Below, piece by piece: positions 16,890 through 26,852 of a stretch of DNA of 59,367 bases. Within the stretch, counting starts at the first letter, position 1, and each line of letters starts with the position of its first letter. Below the pieces are notes generated by a model. That model was not told the DNA's origin and did no database searches. It saw only the letters and a program-made list of their open reading frames with translations. This DNA comes from an uncultured Rhodospirillales bacterium (lineage in GTDB: Bacteria; Pseudomonadota; Alphaproteobacteria; RF32; CAG-239), in contig CACWLK010000019.1 in NCBI GenBank assembly GCA_902761715.1, positions 1 to 59,367 of the forward strand, in the 5' to 3' direction. Both the position numbers and the translations under genes were made by a program.

Positions 16890-18086
16890 TTACTGATTTT
16901 TTTCTTCTGGTTTTGGTTTTTCAGATGTTGGTTTGGTAACATATTTTGACAATTCAGTACCAAATGTGCTGTGGATATATTTTGTCATCTCGGTCGGTCT
17001 AACTTTAAAACCTTCGGCTTTGGCCTGCGCTTGCAATAAAACCTCTATTTTCAGGCGTTTTTCAAGTGCATCACGCTTTTCGGCGGCGCTGGCGGCATCA
17101 TAAACCGAGGCTACGTTATACCAAACATAGGCATCGACCTCGTTTTTGGGATAATTTACACCGGCAGACAAAATATCTCCCAGCCAAATCATTGACGGAA
17201 CATGCCCCTGATTGGCGGCATGAGCAAGATACTTGACGGCATTGCCATAGTTACGGGGAGTGCCTTCGGCGTTCATGTAGCGGAGACCCAGTTGATATTG
17301 GGCCTCGTCAAAAGTGGAAGCGGCCTTTTTGAGATAAATAAAAGCTTTGTCATCGTTTTTGGTTACGCCGAATCCGTTATAGTATATCATACCCAACATG
17401 TATTGGGCTGTGGTGTTGCCGCCCTCGGCTGCTTGAGAAAACAGGCGAACAACTTCACTACGGGTGGTGGCATCTGTACCGCCACGAGCCGTAAGATAAA
17501 TGAACGCTAAATTGACTGCGGCTTCGCTGTTGCCGAGTTCGGCGGCACGCTTGAATAATGCCGCTGCTTTTTCAATATCACGATCGGTTCCGACACCGCT
17601 GAAATAAAGACTGCCTAAGTTGTTGAGAGCAACAATGTCGTCTTTTGCGGCGGCAAGTTCATAATATTTGAAAGCTTTGGCATCATCGGCTTCAACCCCG
17701 TTTTCACCATACAAATACATATAACCGAGGGTTAAGGCGGCTTCAACATCTCCGTCTTCTTCAGCCAGACGTGTCATGCGGTCCAAATAGTTTTCCTGCG
17801 GTTCGTTTTCTTTGCGCACAAATTCTTGGGCTTTTTCTTTTTTGCGCAAAAATGAAAAGTTTAAGAATGAGAATATGCCGGCGTCATCAACTTTTTCAGG
17901 TTTTTCTGCAGCAACCGTGGCAGAATCGGTCGGTTGGGCGGCAGGTTGTTCAACCTTTGGGGTTTCCGCCTGATTTTGGGCTGTTTCTTCGCCAAAAAGA
18001 TCTATCAACGATGGCTCGTTATCGGCCGAAAAACACGGAGTTGAGACCAAACAAAAAGCTAATAAAACAAAAATATATCTGAACAT
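16890..18086 (-). CDS. exported Sel1-repeat protein
   Basis: The 398-residue protein has a signal peptide (MFRYIFVLLAFCLVSTPCFSA), a short P/E/Q-rich linker, then a run of Sel1-like repeats from about residue 108 to 335. Each repeat has the LGxxYxxGxGVxxDxxKAxxYxxxAA pattern, for example LGYMYLYGENGVEADDAKAF and LGMIYYNGFGVTKNDDKAF. Sel1 repeats form a superhelical protein-binding scaffold. In the periplasm they often bind envelope or cell-wall partners (compare PodJ and EsiB). The SD AGGA lies upstream of the ATG. It appears to be a single gene. Confidence 0.85.
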   Translation of the reverse strand: MFRYIFVLLAFCLVSTPCFSADNEPSLIDLFGEETAQNQAETPKVEQPAAQPTDSATVAAEKPEKVDDAGIFSFLNFSFLRKKEKAQEFVRKENEPQENYLDRMTRLAEEDGDVEAALTLGYMYLYGENGVEADDAKAFKYYELAAAKDDIVALNNLGSLYFSGVGTDRDIEKAAALFKRAAELGNSEAAVNLAFIYLTARGGTDATTRSEVVRLFSQAAEGGNTTAQYMLGMIYYNGFGVTKNDDKAFIYLKKAASTFDEAQYQLGLRYMNAEGTPRNYGNAVKYLAHAANQGHVPSMIWLGDILSAGVNYPKNEVDAYVWYNVASVYDAASAAEKRDALEKRLKIEVLLQAQAKAEGFKVRPTEMTKYIHSTFGTELSKYVTKPTSEKPKPEEKNQ

Positions 18087-18221
18087 GGCATATCCTAAAA
18101 AAATATCGTTTGTGCCTTAATAATATACGCTTTTTGCGGATATTCAAAACTTTTTTAAATTATCTTTATTTTTAGTGAATAAGCGCTATAATGCCCGAAA
18201 ATTAATTAATCGAGGGCAAAA

Positions 18222-20027
18222 ATGCCGGCTTTTGAACCACCTGTTTATACGTTGAAAGATATAAAACTACGCTTCGGAACCAACCAGCTGTTTCGAGGCG
18301 TGGAGCTGTATATTAACCGTGGAGATAAAATATCTTTGGTCGGGCGGAACGGCTCAGGAAAATCAACCCTTTTGAAAATTATTGCCGGACTGCAGGAACC
18401 CGATGACGGGGAGATTTTTATCCAGCCGAACACAACTATCGGATATATGCCACAAGATGCTGATTTGAGCGAATATAAGACTTTGCGTGATGTTGTGCTT
18501 TCGGGTTTGCCCAAAGATAAGCCGAATATGGAATATAAGGCGCAAATGCTGATTGAACAGTTGCAAATTGCCGCCGACCAAAACCCCGAATGTTCTTCAG
18601 GCGGAGAGCGCAGAAAAGCAACTTTGGCAAAAGCATTGGTTGCCGAACCTGATATTTTGCTACTTGATGAACCGACCAACCATTTGGATATGCCGACAAT
18701 CGAGTTTTTGGAAAAAATGATTGCCGCTTATGCCGGAGCTGTGGTTGTTATCAGCCATGACCGGCGCTTTTTATGCAACATATCACGCACAACTTTTTGG
18801 CTTGATCGGGGGACAATGCGCCGCAATAATAAGGGGTTTGCTCATTTTGAAGAATGGCAGGATCAAATTATTGAACAGGAAATTATTGCTCAAAAGAACC
18901 TGAACAAAAAACTGGCGGAAGAAACCGAGTGGCTGCATAAAGGAGTTACGGCAAGACGCCGCCGAAACCAAGGACGTTTGCGCAGGTTGTTACAATTGAG
19001 GCAGGAACGCAGAGAACAGCTGAAACAAATCGGCTCGGTCAATATGGAGGTGGAAAATACCATCTGGAAATCAAAAATCGTGATTGAGGCCAAACATATC
19101 AGTAAAGCTTTTGGTGAAAGGACGATTGTCAAAGATTTTTCTACCAAAATTATTCGTGGAAACCGAATCGGAATTGTCGGACCAAATGGTGCCGGAAAGA
19201 CTACACTGATTAAGTTGCTGACCAAAAAACTCGAACCTGATGAGGGGTTTGTGAGAATCGGTAAAAACTTGCAGGAGGCATATTTTGATCAAAATCGGTT
19301 TACACTCAACCCGCAAAAGACTTTGTGGCAGACACTTTGCAACGAGGGAGATCACATTTGGGTACGCGGGTCTTATCGGCATGTGGTGGCTTATCTTAAA
19401 GACTTTTTGTTTACGCCGGAGCAGGCAAAATCTCCGGTGGCAACGCTCTCCGGCGGAGAAAAAAATCGCCTGATGCTGGCAAAAGTGTTGGCACAACCTT
19501 CAAACTTTTTGCTACTCGATGAGCCGACTAACGATTTGGATATGGATACGCTCGACTTGTTGCAGGATATGTTAGGGGATTATGACGGTACCATGATTAT
19601 TGTCAGCCACGACCGTGATTTTTTGGATAAGCTGGTTACCTCAATTATATATATGAAAAGCGACGGAAGCGTTGACGAGCATATCGGAAGCTATAGCGAA
19701 GTGTTGGCCAAACTGGCTCCAAAGCCGGAAACAACCGGCGAAAAAAGCAAAAAACCGGTGGCAAAAGCTGAAAAACCAAAAGTGATTAAGACGCAAAAGT
19801 TAACCTATAATCAGCAAAGATTATTACAAATTTTGCCCTCGCAAATTGAAGAAATTGAAAAGAAAATTGCCGCTGTTACCGAACAATTGGCAGATACGGA
19901 GTTATACCAAAACGACAGAGAAAAGTTTTTTGCTTTGGGAGACGAGCTCAAAGAGCTTGAGAGCCAAAAAGCAGAAGCCGAAAATCAATGGTTGGAGATT
20001 TCTCTGTTGGCAGAAGAAATATCTTAA
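18222..20027 (+). CDS. uup: ABC-F family ATPase, Uup-like
   Basis: The 601-residue soluble tandem ATPase has two nucleotide-binding domains: Walker A GRNGSGKST and GPNGAGKTT, signatures SSGGERRK and LSGGEKNR, and Walker B LLLDEPTNHLD and LLLDEPTNDLD. The linker between them is rich in Arg (KGVTARRRRNQGRLRRL). A C-terminal coiled coil from about residue 520 to 600 follows a Lys/Pro-rich stretch, as in Uup. ABC-F proteins act on ribosomes; Uup is also linked to DNA branch processing and transposon excision. It is likely monocistronic. Confidence 0.9.
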   Translation: MPAFEPPVYTLKDIKLRFGTNQLFRGVELYINRGDKISLVGRNGSGKSTLLKIIAGLQEPDDGEIFIQPNTTIGYMPQDADLSEYKTLRDVVLSGLPKDKPNMEYKAQMLIEQLQIAADQNPECSSGGERRKATLAKALVAEPDILLLDEPTNHLDMPTIEFLEKMIAAYAGAVVVISHDRRFLCNISRTTFWLDRGTMRRNNKGFAHFEEWQDQIIEQEIIAQKNLNKKLAEETEWLHKGVTARRRRNQGRLRRLLQLRQERREQLKQIGSVNMEVENTIWKSKIVIEAKHISKAFGERTIVKDFSTKIIRGNRIGIVGPNGAGKTTLIKLLTKKLEPDEGFVRIGKNLQEAYFDQNRFTLNPQKTLWQTLCNEGDHIWVRGSYRHVVAYLKDFLFTPEQAKSPVATLSGGEKNRLMLAKVLAQPSNFLLLDEPTNDLDMDTLDLLQDMLGDYDGTMIIVSHDRDFLDKLVTSIIYMKSDGSVDEHIGSYSEVLAKLAPKPETTGEKSKKPVAKAEKPKVIKTQKLTYNQQRLLQILPSQIEEIEKKIAAVTEQLADTELYQNDREKFFALGDELKELESQKAEAENQWLEISLLAEEIS

Positions 20028-20033
20028 GGCAAA

Positions 20034-20891
20034 CTACCAGCGCAGGTTGGATATTACGTAATCGGGAGCAGCACCGGTAGAGGTTGAAAGCTCACGGGTT
20101 TTGGTAACATCGGGGATATAGCCCTCGCCCAAATAGTTAACGTGAATGCCTTTGCTGATCAACATGCTTGATATGCCGGCATTGTTGGCACCTTTGATAT
20201 CGGTTGAAACGCTATCGCCAATCAGCAAAATGCGGTCAGACGGAGTGTTTTTGTAGCTCTCAATTGCATAGGCCACTATTTGTTTGTCGGGTTTGCCTAA
20301 GGTTAAGATGCGGCCGCCCAAAATGGCATATTGTTCGGCAATAGAAGCAGAGGCAGAGCCGATTTCTCCGTTAACAAAGGCTGAGGTGTCATTGCCAATG
20401 CACAACATCGGAATGTTGAGGCTGGCAGAATGACTGAGAATGTCCATGTAGTCCTCGGCAATATGTGACGGAGCACTGCCGATATAAAGAAAATCGGCAC
20501 GAGAAGCGTTTTCCGTGTTTTGATAGTTCAGCCCCTCAAAAACAGCCGTATCGCCGTCTCCAAGGTTGTAATACACCTGCCCGAGTGCCGCATAACGCTG
20601 GCTACCGGCTTGTAACTGACTGTGTAAGACCTCGCCCATGGTAATAATGTTATTGAACAAGCGGGGAGAAACTCCGGCAGCATACATTTTTTCAATCAAT
20701 TCAGTCAAGCGCATAGCTGTATTGCTCAGCAAAACAACCTGTTTGCCGTTTTTGCGCAAGCGAATAAGCGCCTCAATAGCCTCGGGCAAAAAACTTTGTC
20801 CGTTATAAATAACGCCGTTTAAACCGCAAACGTATACGTCATGAGAATCCATAATTTTGGAAATATTGACAACCGGCTTTATCATTTTCAT
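20034..20891 (-). CDS. HAD-IIA-like protein lacking the nucleophile Asp
   Basis: The 285-residue protein follows the HAD class IIA (NagD-like, TIGR01459) fold found in alphaproteobacteria. Motif 1, usually DLWGV(I/L)HDG, reads CGLNGVIYNG, so the catalytic Asp is replaced by Gly. Motif 2 is LLSNTA, the Lys region is TLGKPDK, and motif 4 is intact as LIGDSVSTDIKGANNAG. Metal binding at the C-terminal motif may remain but phosphoryl transfer should not work. It may be a binding or regulatory protein. The start could be M1 or the Met two codons on. It is convergent with uup, 6 bases apart. Confidence 0.75.
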   Translation of the reverse strand: MKMIKPVVNISKIMDSHDVYVCGLNGVIYNGQSFLPEAIEALIRLRKNGKQVVLLSNTAMRLTELIEKMYAAGVSPRLFNNIITMGEVLHSQLQAGSQRYAALGQVYYNLGDGDTAVFEGLNYQNTENASRADFLYIGSAPSHIAEDYMDILSHSASLNIPMLCIGNDTSAFVNGEIGSASASIAEQYAILGGRILTLGKPDKQIVAYAIESYKNTPSDRILLIGDSVSTDIKGANNAGISSMLISKGIHVNYLGEGYIPDVTKTRELSTSTGAAPDYVISNLRW

Positions 20892-20954
20892 AGCGCTAAA
20901 CCACCAATTTTGTTAATCTAATCAGGATAATAGACTATCTATATTAAAAAATTT

Positions 20955-21704
20955 TTAATTTGCAAGACCTGATAGCGAAAGAATCACCGCATTGGCTATC
21001 GTCAGCCCAAAAATGGCGGTAATGGTCGGAAGAGAACCCATGGTGTGGCGCTGGCGGGTATTGCCCTCAGGCTGAGAATCGGCATCAATAAACAATGCGG
21101 TTTCAGGCAAATCAACCTGCTCATCAGATGCAACGCACAAAACTTTAGAAATATCAAGGCCACGGCGCTTGAGACGTTTGCGAATAAAACGGGCAAGATG
21201 GCAATTTTTGGTTTTGTTGAGGGTTTGTAATTTTATGCAGGACGGATCAGTTTTGAGAGCCGCCCCCATTGACGATATAAAGGGAATATCACGTTTTATC
21301 AGCTCCTCAATCAGCCCGCATTTGGGATTGAGCGAATCGATAGCGTCAACCACAAAATCTACCGGTTCGGCAAGCAAATCGGGCAGAGTTTTGTCGTTCA
21401 CAAAAATCTCTTTGGTGATGACCTTGCAACTCGGATTAATGTCTTTGACACGTTGAGCCGCCAGTTCGGATTTGGGTTGTCCTATGGTAGAATCGAGAGC
21501 CAAAATTTGGCGATTGATATTGGTGATGTCAACTTTGTCAAAATCAACCAAAATAAGTTTGCCGATGCCGGCACGAGCCAATGCCTCAAGGGCATAGCCA
21601 CCGACAGCGCCAAGACCGATAATCATAACTGTTGCCTTTTGGAGATTGGCAAATTTTTGTGGTCCGAGAAGGGCTCGGGTGCGCATAAAACGGCTGTCAG
21701 TCAT
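20955..21704 (-). CDS. tcdA: tRNA threonylcarbamoyladenosine dehydratase (TcdA)
   Basis: An E1-like ThiF-fold protein of 249 residues from the ATG at 21704 (the longer frame reaches back into tatD). It shows the nucleotide loop MIIGLGAVGGYALEALARAG, LVDFDKVDITNINRQ, and VVDAIDSLNPKCGLI. The C-terminal TMGSLPTITAIFGLTIAN segment is typical of TcdA/CsdL. It dehydrates t6A to cyclic ct6A at position 37 of ANN-reading tRNAs. Its start overlaps the end of tatD by 8 bases, so the two are coupled. Confidence 0.9.
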   Translation of the reverse strand: MTDSRFMRTRALLGPQKFANLQKATVMIIGLGAVGGYALEALARAGIGKLILVDFDKVDITNINRQILALDSTIGQPKSELAAQRVKDINPSCKVITKEIFVNDKTLPDLLAEPVDFVVDAIDSLNPKCGLIEELIKRDIPFISSMGAALKTDPSCIKLQTLNKTKNCHLARFIRKRLKRRGLDISKVLCVASDEQVDLPETALFIDADSQPEGNTRQRHTMGSLPTITAIFGLTIANAVILSLSGLAN

Positions 21705-22437
21705 TGATAAACTCCAAAGAATTTTGATAAATTTGTCGTGAAAGCTCCTCAATATCGGCACGCAAAATCGAGGCAAAATGTTGCAATATTTCAGGAATGA
21801 AGAACGGAGATGAAAGCTCGCCTTTGTTGGGAGCCTGATAAGGACCATCGCTTTCGAGCAAAATTTTGTTGAGCGGCACGGTTTTGACGATTTTTTCAAT
21901 ATCACGATTTTTTAGGATTGAGGCGCTGAAAGAGATGTATCCGCCATGCGACAAAATGTCGTGCAAGTGCTCTGCCCGACCGTTGAATGAATGAATCATA
22001 AATTTTGCCGGCATTAAGTGCCAAAAATCCGGCATGGAACCGACCGCTTTTACGGAATGGATTATAATCGGGCGCTTAAACTCCCGTGCCAATTTGAGTT
22101 GGGCGGAAAACAAATTTTGCTGCAAATCAAAATCGGGCTTGAGGCCGTCAAGACCGGTTTCGCCGACAAGAGCGTGAGGAAAGGCTTTGAGGTACGATTT
22201 TAGCAAATTTTGCCACTGCTCCGAGATGCCGGCGACATGCCAAGGATGAACGCCAAAGGCCGGAACTATCAAGTCGGGAAAATTTTGCGCAAAAGCGGCA
22301 ACTTTGTCCCAGTCTTTAGGAGAAGTTGCGGCGCAAATCATTTTTTTTAATCCGAATTTTTGCGCTTTTTTAACTATATCGGTGGCAAAATTCTCTTCAT
22401 AATCTTGCAGATGTATATGTAAGTCGATAAAATCCAT
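21697..22437 (-). CDS. tatD: TatD-family metal-dependent hydrolase
   Basis: The 246-residue TIM-barrel amidohydrolase of the TatD DNase family has metal ligands in IDLHIHLQD (HxH), FGVHPWH, VGETGLDGL, IIHSVKAVG, IHSFNGRA and the final LLESDGPY. The family shows 3'-5' exonuclease activity with roles in DNA repair. It is the first gene of the tatD-tcdA pair and divergent from alr. Confidence 0.9.
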   Translation of the reverse strand: MDFIDLHIHLQDYEENFATDIVKKAQKFGLKKMICAATSPKDWDKVAAFAQNFPDLIVPAFGVHPWHVAGISEQWQNLLKSYLKAFPHALVGETGLDGLKPDFDLQQNLFSAQLKLAREFKRPIIIHSVKAVGSMPDFWHLMPAKFMIHSFNGRAEHLHDILSHGGYISFSASILKNRDIEKIVKTVPLNKILLESDGPYQAPNKGELSSPFFIPEILQHFASILRADIEELSRQIYQNSLEFIND

Positions 22438-22484
22438 ACAAATTGCTCACTTTGAACTTTAATATAAGAGGATAATAGGTAGTT

Positions 22485-23573
22485 ATGAGTGTTTTGACAA
22501 GACCAATTTTGGATATAAATTTAAACAATATTGTTAAGAACTATGAGTTATTACAAAGAATTGCGCCAAAATCAATTGCTGCGGCAGTTGTAAAAGACGA
22601 TGCTTATGGTTTGGGAGCCGTAAAAGTTGCAGAAAAACTGTATAATGATGCCGGATGCCGTTGTTTTTTTGTGGCACACGGAATTGAGGGAGAACGGATT
22701 CGTCCGGTAGTCGGGGAATCGCAAATTTTTGTGTTGCAGGGTATCGGTGAGGACAGTTTGGAGTCTTTTGAAAAAGCTGGTCTAACGCCGGTTATTGCAT
22801 CGCCGGAGCAGTTTGAGTTTTGGAAAAAGCACAAAATTAACGGAATTAAGCCGGCTATCCAAATCGAGACCGGTTTGAATCGCTTAGGTTTTAGGGAAAA
22901 AGATATTGCCAGATTGAGCGAAAAAGACAAGCAAGAGTTTGATGTTGTGTTGTCGCATTTGGCCTGCGGAGACGAAAAAGACCATTTTATGAACGAGCAC
23001 CAGTTGTTACGCTTTGAAGAACTAAAAAACAAGTATTTTCCAAAGCACAAAGCATCTTTGTCGGCTTCGGACGGAACTTTTTTGGGCGAAAGATTTCAAA
23101 AAGATATCGTGCGGTTAGGTGCGGCGATGTATGGGATTAATACCGCTCCCTATCGAGAAAATCAGATGTTGCCGTGCATTACCGTAAAAGCACCTGTCTT
23201 AGAAATTGCCGATTTAGATAAAGGCGAGTTTGTCGGATATTCGGTAACCTACAGGGCGGCAAGCAATCGCAAAATTGCAATTGTGTCCATCGGTTACGGC
23301 GACGGAATTCCGCGTTCTTTGTCAAATGTCGGCAAAGTATTTTTTGCTGAGGGCAATATTGTGCACGAGGCCAGAATTATCGGTCGGATATCGATGGATA
23401 ACGTGATTTGCGACGTTACCGACGTTAAGGATGCAAAGGTCGGAGATTTGGCTGTTGTTATCGGAGATTTTTATACATTGGACGACATAGGTCGAGATGC
23501 CGGAACCATAAGTTATGAGGTTTTGTCGCGGCTGGGCAAAAACACCCGGTTTATTCGAAATTATATAGGTTAA
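22485..23573 (+). CDS. alr: alanine racemase
   Basis: A 362-residue PLP enzyme making D-Ala for peptidoglycan. The PLP lysine lies in AAVVKDDAYGLG (K37), a small variant of the usual VKADAYGHG. The catalytic Tyr of the C-terminal barrel lies in FVGYSVTYRA. SIGYGDGIPRSL and the RISMDNVICDVT segment are family hallmarks. It is monocistronic with a strong terminator right after the stop codon. Confidence 0.95.
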   Translation: MSVLTRPILDINLNNIVKNYELLQRIAPKSIAAAVVKDDAYGLGAVKVAEKLYNDAGCRCFFVAHGIEGERIRPVVGESQIFVLQGIGEDSLESFEKAGLTPVIASPEQFEFWKKHKINGIKPAIQIETGLNRLGFREKDIARLSEKDKQEFDVVLSHLACGDEKDHFMNEHQLLRFEELKNKYFPKHKASLSASDGTFLGERFQKDIVRLGAAMYGINTAPYRENQMLPCITVKAPVLEIADLDKGEFVGYSVTYRAASNRKIAIVSIGYGDGIPRSLSNVGKVFFAEGNIVHEARIIGRISMDNVICDVTDVKDAKVGDLAVVIGDFYTLDDIGRDAGTISYEVLSRLGKNTRFIRNYIG

Positions 23574-23576
23574 ACA

Positions 23577-23608
23577 AAAAAATCCCGATCTTGCGATCGG
23601 GATTTTTT
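23577..23608. terminator. bidirectional intrinsic terminator
   Basis: The arms AATCCCGATC (23581-23590) and GATCGGGATT (23595-23604) lie between convergent alr and the 1033-residue gene, with A and T runs on the two sides. Confidence 0.9.
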
Positions 23609-23623
23609 CTTAGGATGCGAGGA

Positions 23624-26600
23624 TTAACGACCATTGTCTTTATTTTTATAGTAAGTATATCGCTCTTGAGTTAGTTGATATGTATCAGTACCGGTAACTT
23701 GTTTTTCCATGGCATCATACTGCTCTTGGGTTATTTTACCTGATTCCAGAGCGTTTTTAGCCAAATCCAGAACTTTCTTCTTCTGAGCAGGTGTTAGTTC
23801 GGGATCACTACCATTGTTACTTACCACTTCTGCATGTCTGCCGAATTGGTGAGCAGGTCCTGCTTGGTATCCGGGTTTTTCATCGTTCATCTGAGATCCG
23901 ACAGAAACGACATCTGGAGTCTTGACTTCAATTTCCGGAGCTTTAATTGTATCCGGAGGAGTGATTACAGTAGCTTCCAGTTTTACCGGCTGAATTGTCG
24001 GGATGATGGTATCCTTTTCAACAACCGGAGTTTCAACTACAGGTCTTTCTTCAGGCTCTTTTTCATCTACCGGAGCTGGGGCTTTATGTGTTAAATATGC
24101 TCGTTGACCTTTTTCACAATCCCCAAGATTGGCAACAGCTTGAACATTATTGTAGCCTATAATCCAGCCGTTTTTATCGCAAGATGGTCTACCATCTTTT
24201 CTAGGTTTTGAAATTCCCGGAGCAATCTCTTCAAGTTTCTTAAGGTTAATACGTCCTTGTATGTTTTTAGGTCCTTTTTCACAAACTTGATCGACCGCAT
24301 ATCTTACTTTAGCAGATATCTCTGCATCCATTTCGGTTCCACATGTAAGATAATCGTACAGCGGACCTACATAAGGTTCAAGACTACCACTGTGAACATC
24401 CGCTAATTTAGTACCATGAATATCACAGGTTTTACCATTCAATTCGTTTGTCCATTCAGAAAGTTTCTTTTCTGCATAAAGAATACCCTCTGGACTATAC
24501 CTTGTGGTATCGCCGGCAATTTCTGCTTCTCTGTTCCACTTATCAGCAAGTACCGTAGCATTTAACCATCCCCTATCAAACCTTATTTTAGATTCATGGT
24601 ATAACCAATCAGCACGTACTTCTTTAAAGTGATCGCTTGAAATTGTCATATTTTCATTCCACTCTTCAGGAGCAAGGGCGAATTCAATTGTTGCTGTTGT
24701 ATCAGCTTTTTCATGAGCTGAAGTGTCAACCGGGGTAGCAAGCAATTCAACATTGTCTTTTGCATCTTCTTTTACCGGAGCTGCTTTCTTAGGATTGCAA
24801 CGAGATACGCCGAATGCAATTGTAGCTACAACTACGGCACCTAAAGCAACTCTACGAACAATCTTGTTGTTCTTAATCTTATCCCACATGCGGGCGAAGA
24901 AACCTTTTTTCTTCGGTTCATTTTCTTCTTCAGCGGCAGGAGCTTTATCTTCAGGGGCATCCGGAGTATCAACATATACAGGGCCCTGATAGGTGCCGGC
25001 ATTGCCTTGGTCATGCTCATCATCAGCAAAATCTTCTTCATTATTGTCAAGGTGTTCTTCCTGTCCTTCAGGAGCAATTTCAGCTTGTTCTTCATCTGCA
25101 GATTTATCTTCAACAACTTCTTTGCCTTCGTCTGCAGGTTGTTTGTCATCAACAACTTGAACCTCTGCTTCAGGCTGTTTTTCTTCAACAACTGGGGTAT
25201 GAAGCGGGGTAATGATTGCAGGTTTGTCTTCAACAACTCCTTTGCCTTCGTCTGCAGGTTGTTTGTCATCAACAACAGTAGCAACTTCGTCTACAGGTTG
25301 TTTGTCGTCAACAACTTGAACCTCTGCTTCAGGCTGTTTTTCTTCAACAACCGGAGCAACGACCGGAGCAATAATTGCAGCTTGTTCTTTTTCTTCTTTT
25401 TGCTCTTTTGCAGCTTCAGCCTCTTGTTTAGCAGCTTCGGCCTCAGCTCTAGCATCTTCAAGAGCTTTTTCAGCAGCATCAGCTCTGGCGTTTGCGGCAT
25501 TAATTTCTTCTTTGGAAGCTGTTGCAGCGGCTTCGACCTCTGCTTGAGCAGCAGCAAGTTCAGAGTTTGCTGTAGCAACTTTTTGTTCAGCAGCGGCAAG
25601 AGCGGCCAATGCGGCAGCTTCTCTTGCTTTGGCATCTGCGATTTCTTTTTCGGCAGCAGCTTTGATTGCGGCAGTTTGTTCCTCAACCTCGGCACGAACT
25701 TTTTCTTCAGTTTCTGTATCTGTCGGTGCAGTAACTGTTTGAACTTCAGCTTCAGGCTGTTTTTCTTCAGCAACGGTAGCAACTTCGTCTACAGGCTGTT
25801 TGTCATCAACAACTTGAACATCTGCTTCAGACTGTTTTTCTTCAGCTGCCGGAACAACAATTGTTTCAACTTCAGCTGTCGGTTGATTTTCTTCAGCGGC
25901 AGGAGCTTCTGCTGCTTTTTCGTCGGCTTTAACCGGTTGAACATCAGCAACTGTATGAACAGGAGCGTTCTGAGCCTCTTGTTTTTTCTCAACAGTATCT
26001 AATTTTTGTTCAGGAGCAGGAAGGTTGCTCATGTACAAATCCAAGTCTTCAAGAGACAAATTGCTGATCATGACGTTTTCTTTAGCGCAGGCTTCGACCA
26101 AAGCACGGCGGAATTCATCGCTCATTTCTTCGCCGAGTTTAATCTTTTTATTGTTCTTTTTGGCTAAAGCTACCAAAATGTCAAAATCTTGAGCTTTGGG
26201 CTCTTCTTCGGTGGCAACGGACACATTGTTTTCGCTGGCAAAATTCAAGGTTGTGCCGTTTTTGAGGTCAGCACGCAAACCGCCATCTTTAATGGCTTCA
26301 ACAACCGGAGTTTCAACTTTTTTGGTTTTTACAGCCAATTGCAAAATGTCTTGACGGTATTGAACTTTCCAAGATTCTACATTTTTCTTTTGACGAACAG
26401 CAACCGGTTGCTGTTTTTTAACAACTGCCGGAGCATTTTCCTGAGCAACAGCCGGGGCATTACCTTCATCAACGAGGCGTTCTGAGACACGGTCCTCTTG
26501 AGGTCTTTCGGTAACGGTAATAACATCCTCACGCTGTACATTGTAGCCGGATTGTTTTACTTCCATGCTCTCGCCTTTGGCGTATTCTTTCAACATAGCC

Positions 26601-26725
26601 ATACGAAGAGCATTGAATTCTTTTGCAAATTCAGGGTTATCTTTTAAGGCAGCGTATAATGTTTGAAATTCTTTAGGATCAATTCTTCCAGAATTTACAA
26701 CTCTTGCTGCGGTTCTTGCGTCCAT
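23624..26725 (-). CDS. large low-complexity membrane protein, 1033 aa, unknown
   Basis: No known full-length family. Visible parts in order: a short helical N-terminus (1-50). Then a compact domain around 170-240 (ILVALAKKNNKKIKLGEEMS, then DEFRRALVEACAKENVMI), which recurs in the gene at 26995. Then E/P/A/V-rich repeats (EEKQPEAEVQVVDDKQPVDE), a long Ala/Glu coiled coil (about 325-450), and more repeats. One membrane helix near 622-645 (ALGAVVVATIAFGVSRC) has basic residues before it. The C-terminal globular part has several cysteines and many Pro/Thr. The N-terminal 620 residues would be cytoplasmic and the rest periplasmic. ATAGGAGA precedes the ATG. The function is unknown. Confidence 0.8.
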   Translation of the reverse strand: MDARTAARVVNSGRIDPKEFQTLYAALKDNPEFAKEFNALRMAMLKEYAKGESMEVKQSGYNVQREDVITVTERPQEDRVSERLVDEGNAPAVAQENAPAVVKKQQPVAVRQKKNVESWKVQYRQDILQLAVKTKKVETPVVEAIKDGGLRADLKNGTTLNFASENNVSVATEEEPKAQDFDILVALAKKNNKKIKLGEEMSDEFRRALVEACAKENVMISNLSLEDLDLYMSNLPAPEQKLDTVEKKQEAQNAPVHTVADVQPVKADEKAAEAPAAEENQPTAEVETIVVPAAEEKQSEADVQVVDDKQPVDEVATVAEEKQPEAEVQTVTAPTDTETEEKVRAEVEEQTAAIKAAAEKEIADAKAREAAALAALAAAEQKVATANSELAAAQAEVEAAATASKEEINAANARADAAEKALEDARAEAEAAKQEAEAAKEQKEEKEQAAIIAPVVAPVVEEKQPEAEVQVVDDKQPVDEVATVVDDKQPADEGKGVVEDKPAIITPLHTPVVEEKQPEAEVQVVDDKQPADEGKEVVEDKSADEEQAEIAPEGQEEHLDNNEEDFADDEHDQGNAGTYQGPVYVDTPDAPEDKAPAAEEENEPKKKGFFARMWDKIKNNKIVRRVALGAVVVATIAFGVSRCNPKKAAPVKEDAKDNVELLATPVDTSAHEKADTTATIEFALAPEEWNENMTISSDHFKEVRADWLYHESKIRFDRGWLNATVLADKWNREAEIAGDTTRYSPEGILYAEKKLSEWTNELNGKTCDIHGTKLADVHSGSLEPYVGPLYDYLTCGTEMDAEISAKVRYAVDQVCEKGPKNIQGRINLKKLEEIAPGISKPRKDGRPSCDKNGWIIGYNNVQAVANLGDCEKGQRAYLTHKAPAPVDEKEPEERPVVETPVVEKDTIIPTIQPVKLEATVITPPDTIKAPEIEVKTPDVVSVGSQMNDEKPGYQAGPAHQFGRHAEVVSNNGSDPELTPAQKKKVLDLAKNALESGKITQEQYDAMEKQVTGTDTYQLTQERYTYYKNKDNGR
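25085..25345 (-). repeat. imperfect direct repeats (EEKQPEAEVQVVDDKQP units)
   Basis: Repeated DNA inside the 1033-codon gene encodes units such as EEKQPEAEVQVVDDKQPADE separated by 20-40 residues; related copies recur near 25750-25840. Long stretches between copies are nearly identical, which suggests recent duplication and makes length variation and assembly errors likely. Confidence 0.8.
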
Positions 26726-26852
26726 TGTTTTGTCTCCTATCTAAAACTTGATTTGCAAGCACTATATCACAAAATTTAGACACGTGCAAGCATTTTTTGT
26801 CAAATTTTTGCAAATTTCTCAAATTTTTATCAAATAATTTAATAACATATTG

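Noticed and set aside
21705..21905. N-terminal extension of the TcdA frame
   Set aside because: It lies fully within tatD, while the ATG at 21704 gives the normal TcdA N-terminus.
25007..26002. 331-codon plus-strand open frame rich in Phe, Ser and Asn
   Set aside because: Shadow of the E/K/A-rich repeats of the 1033-codon gene; no start site and no domain.
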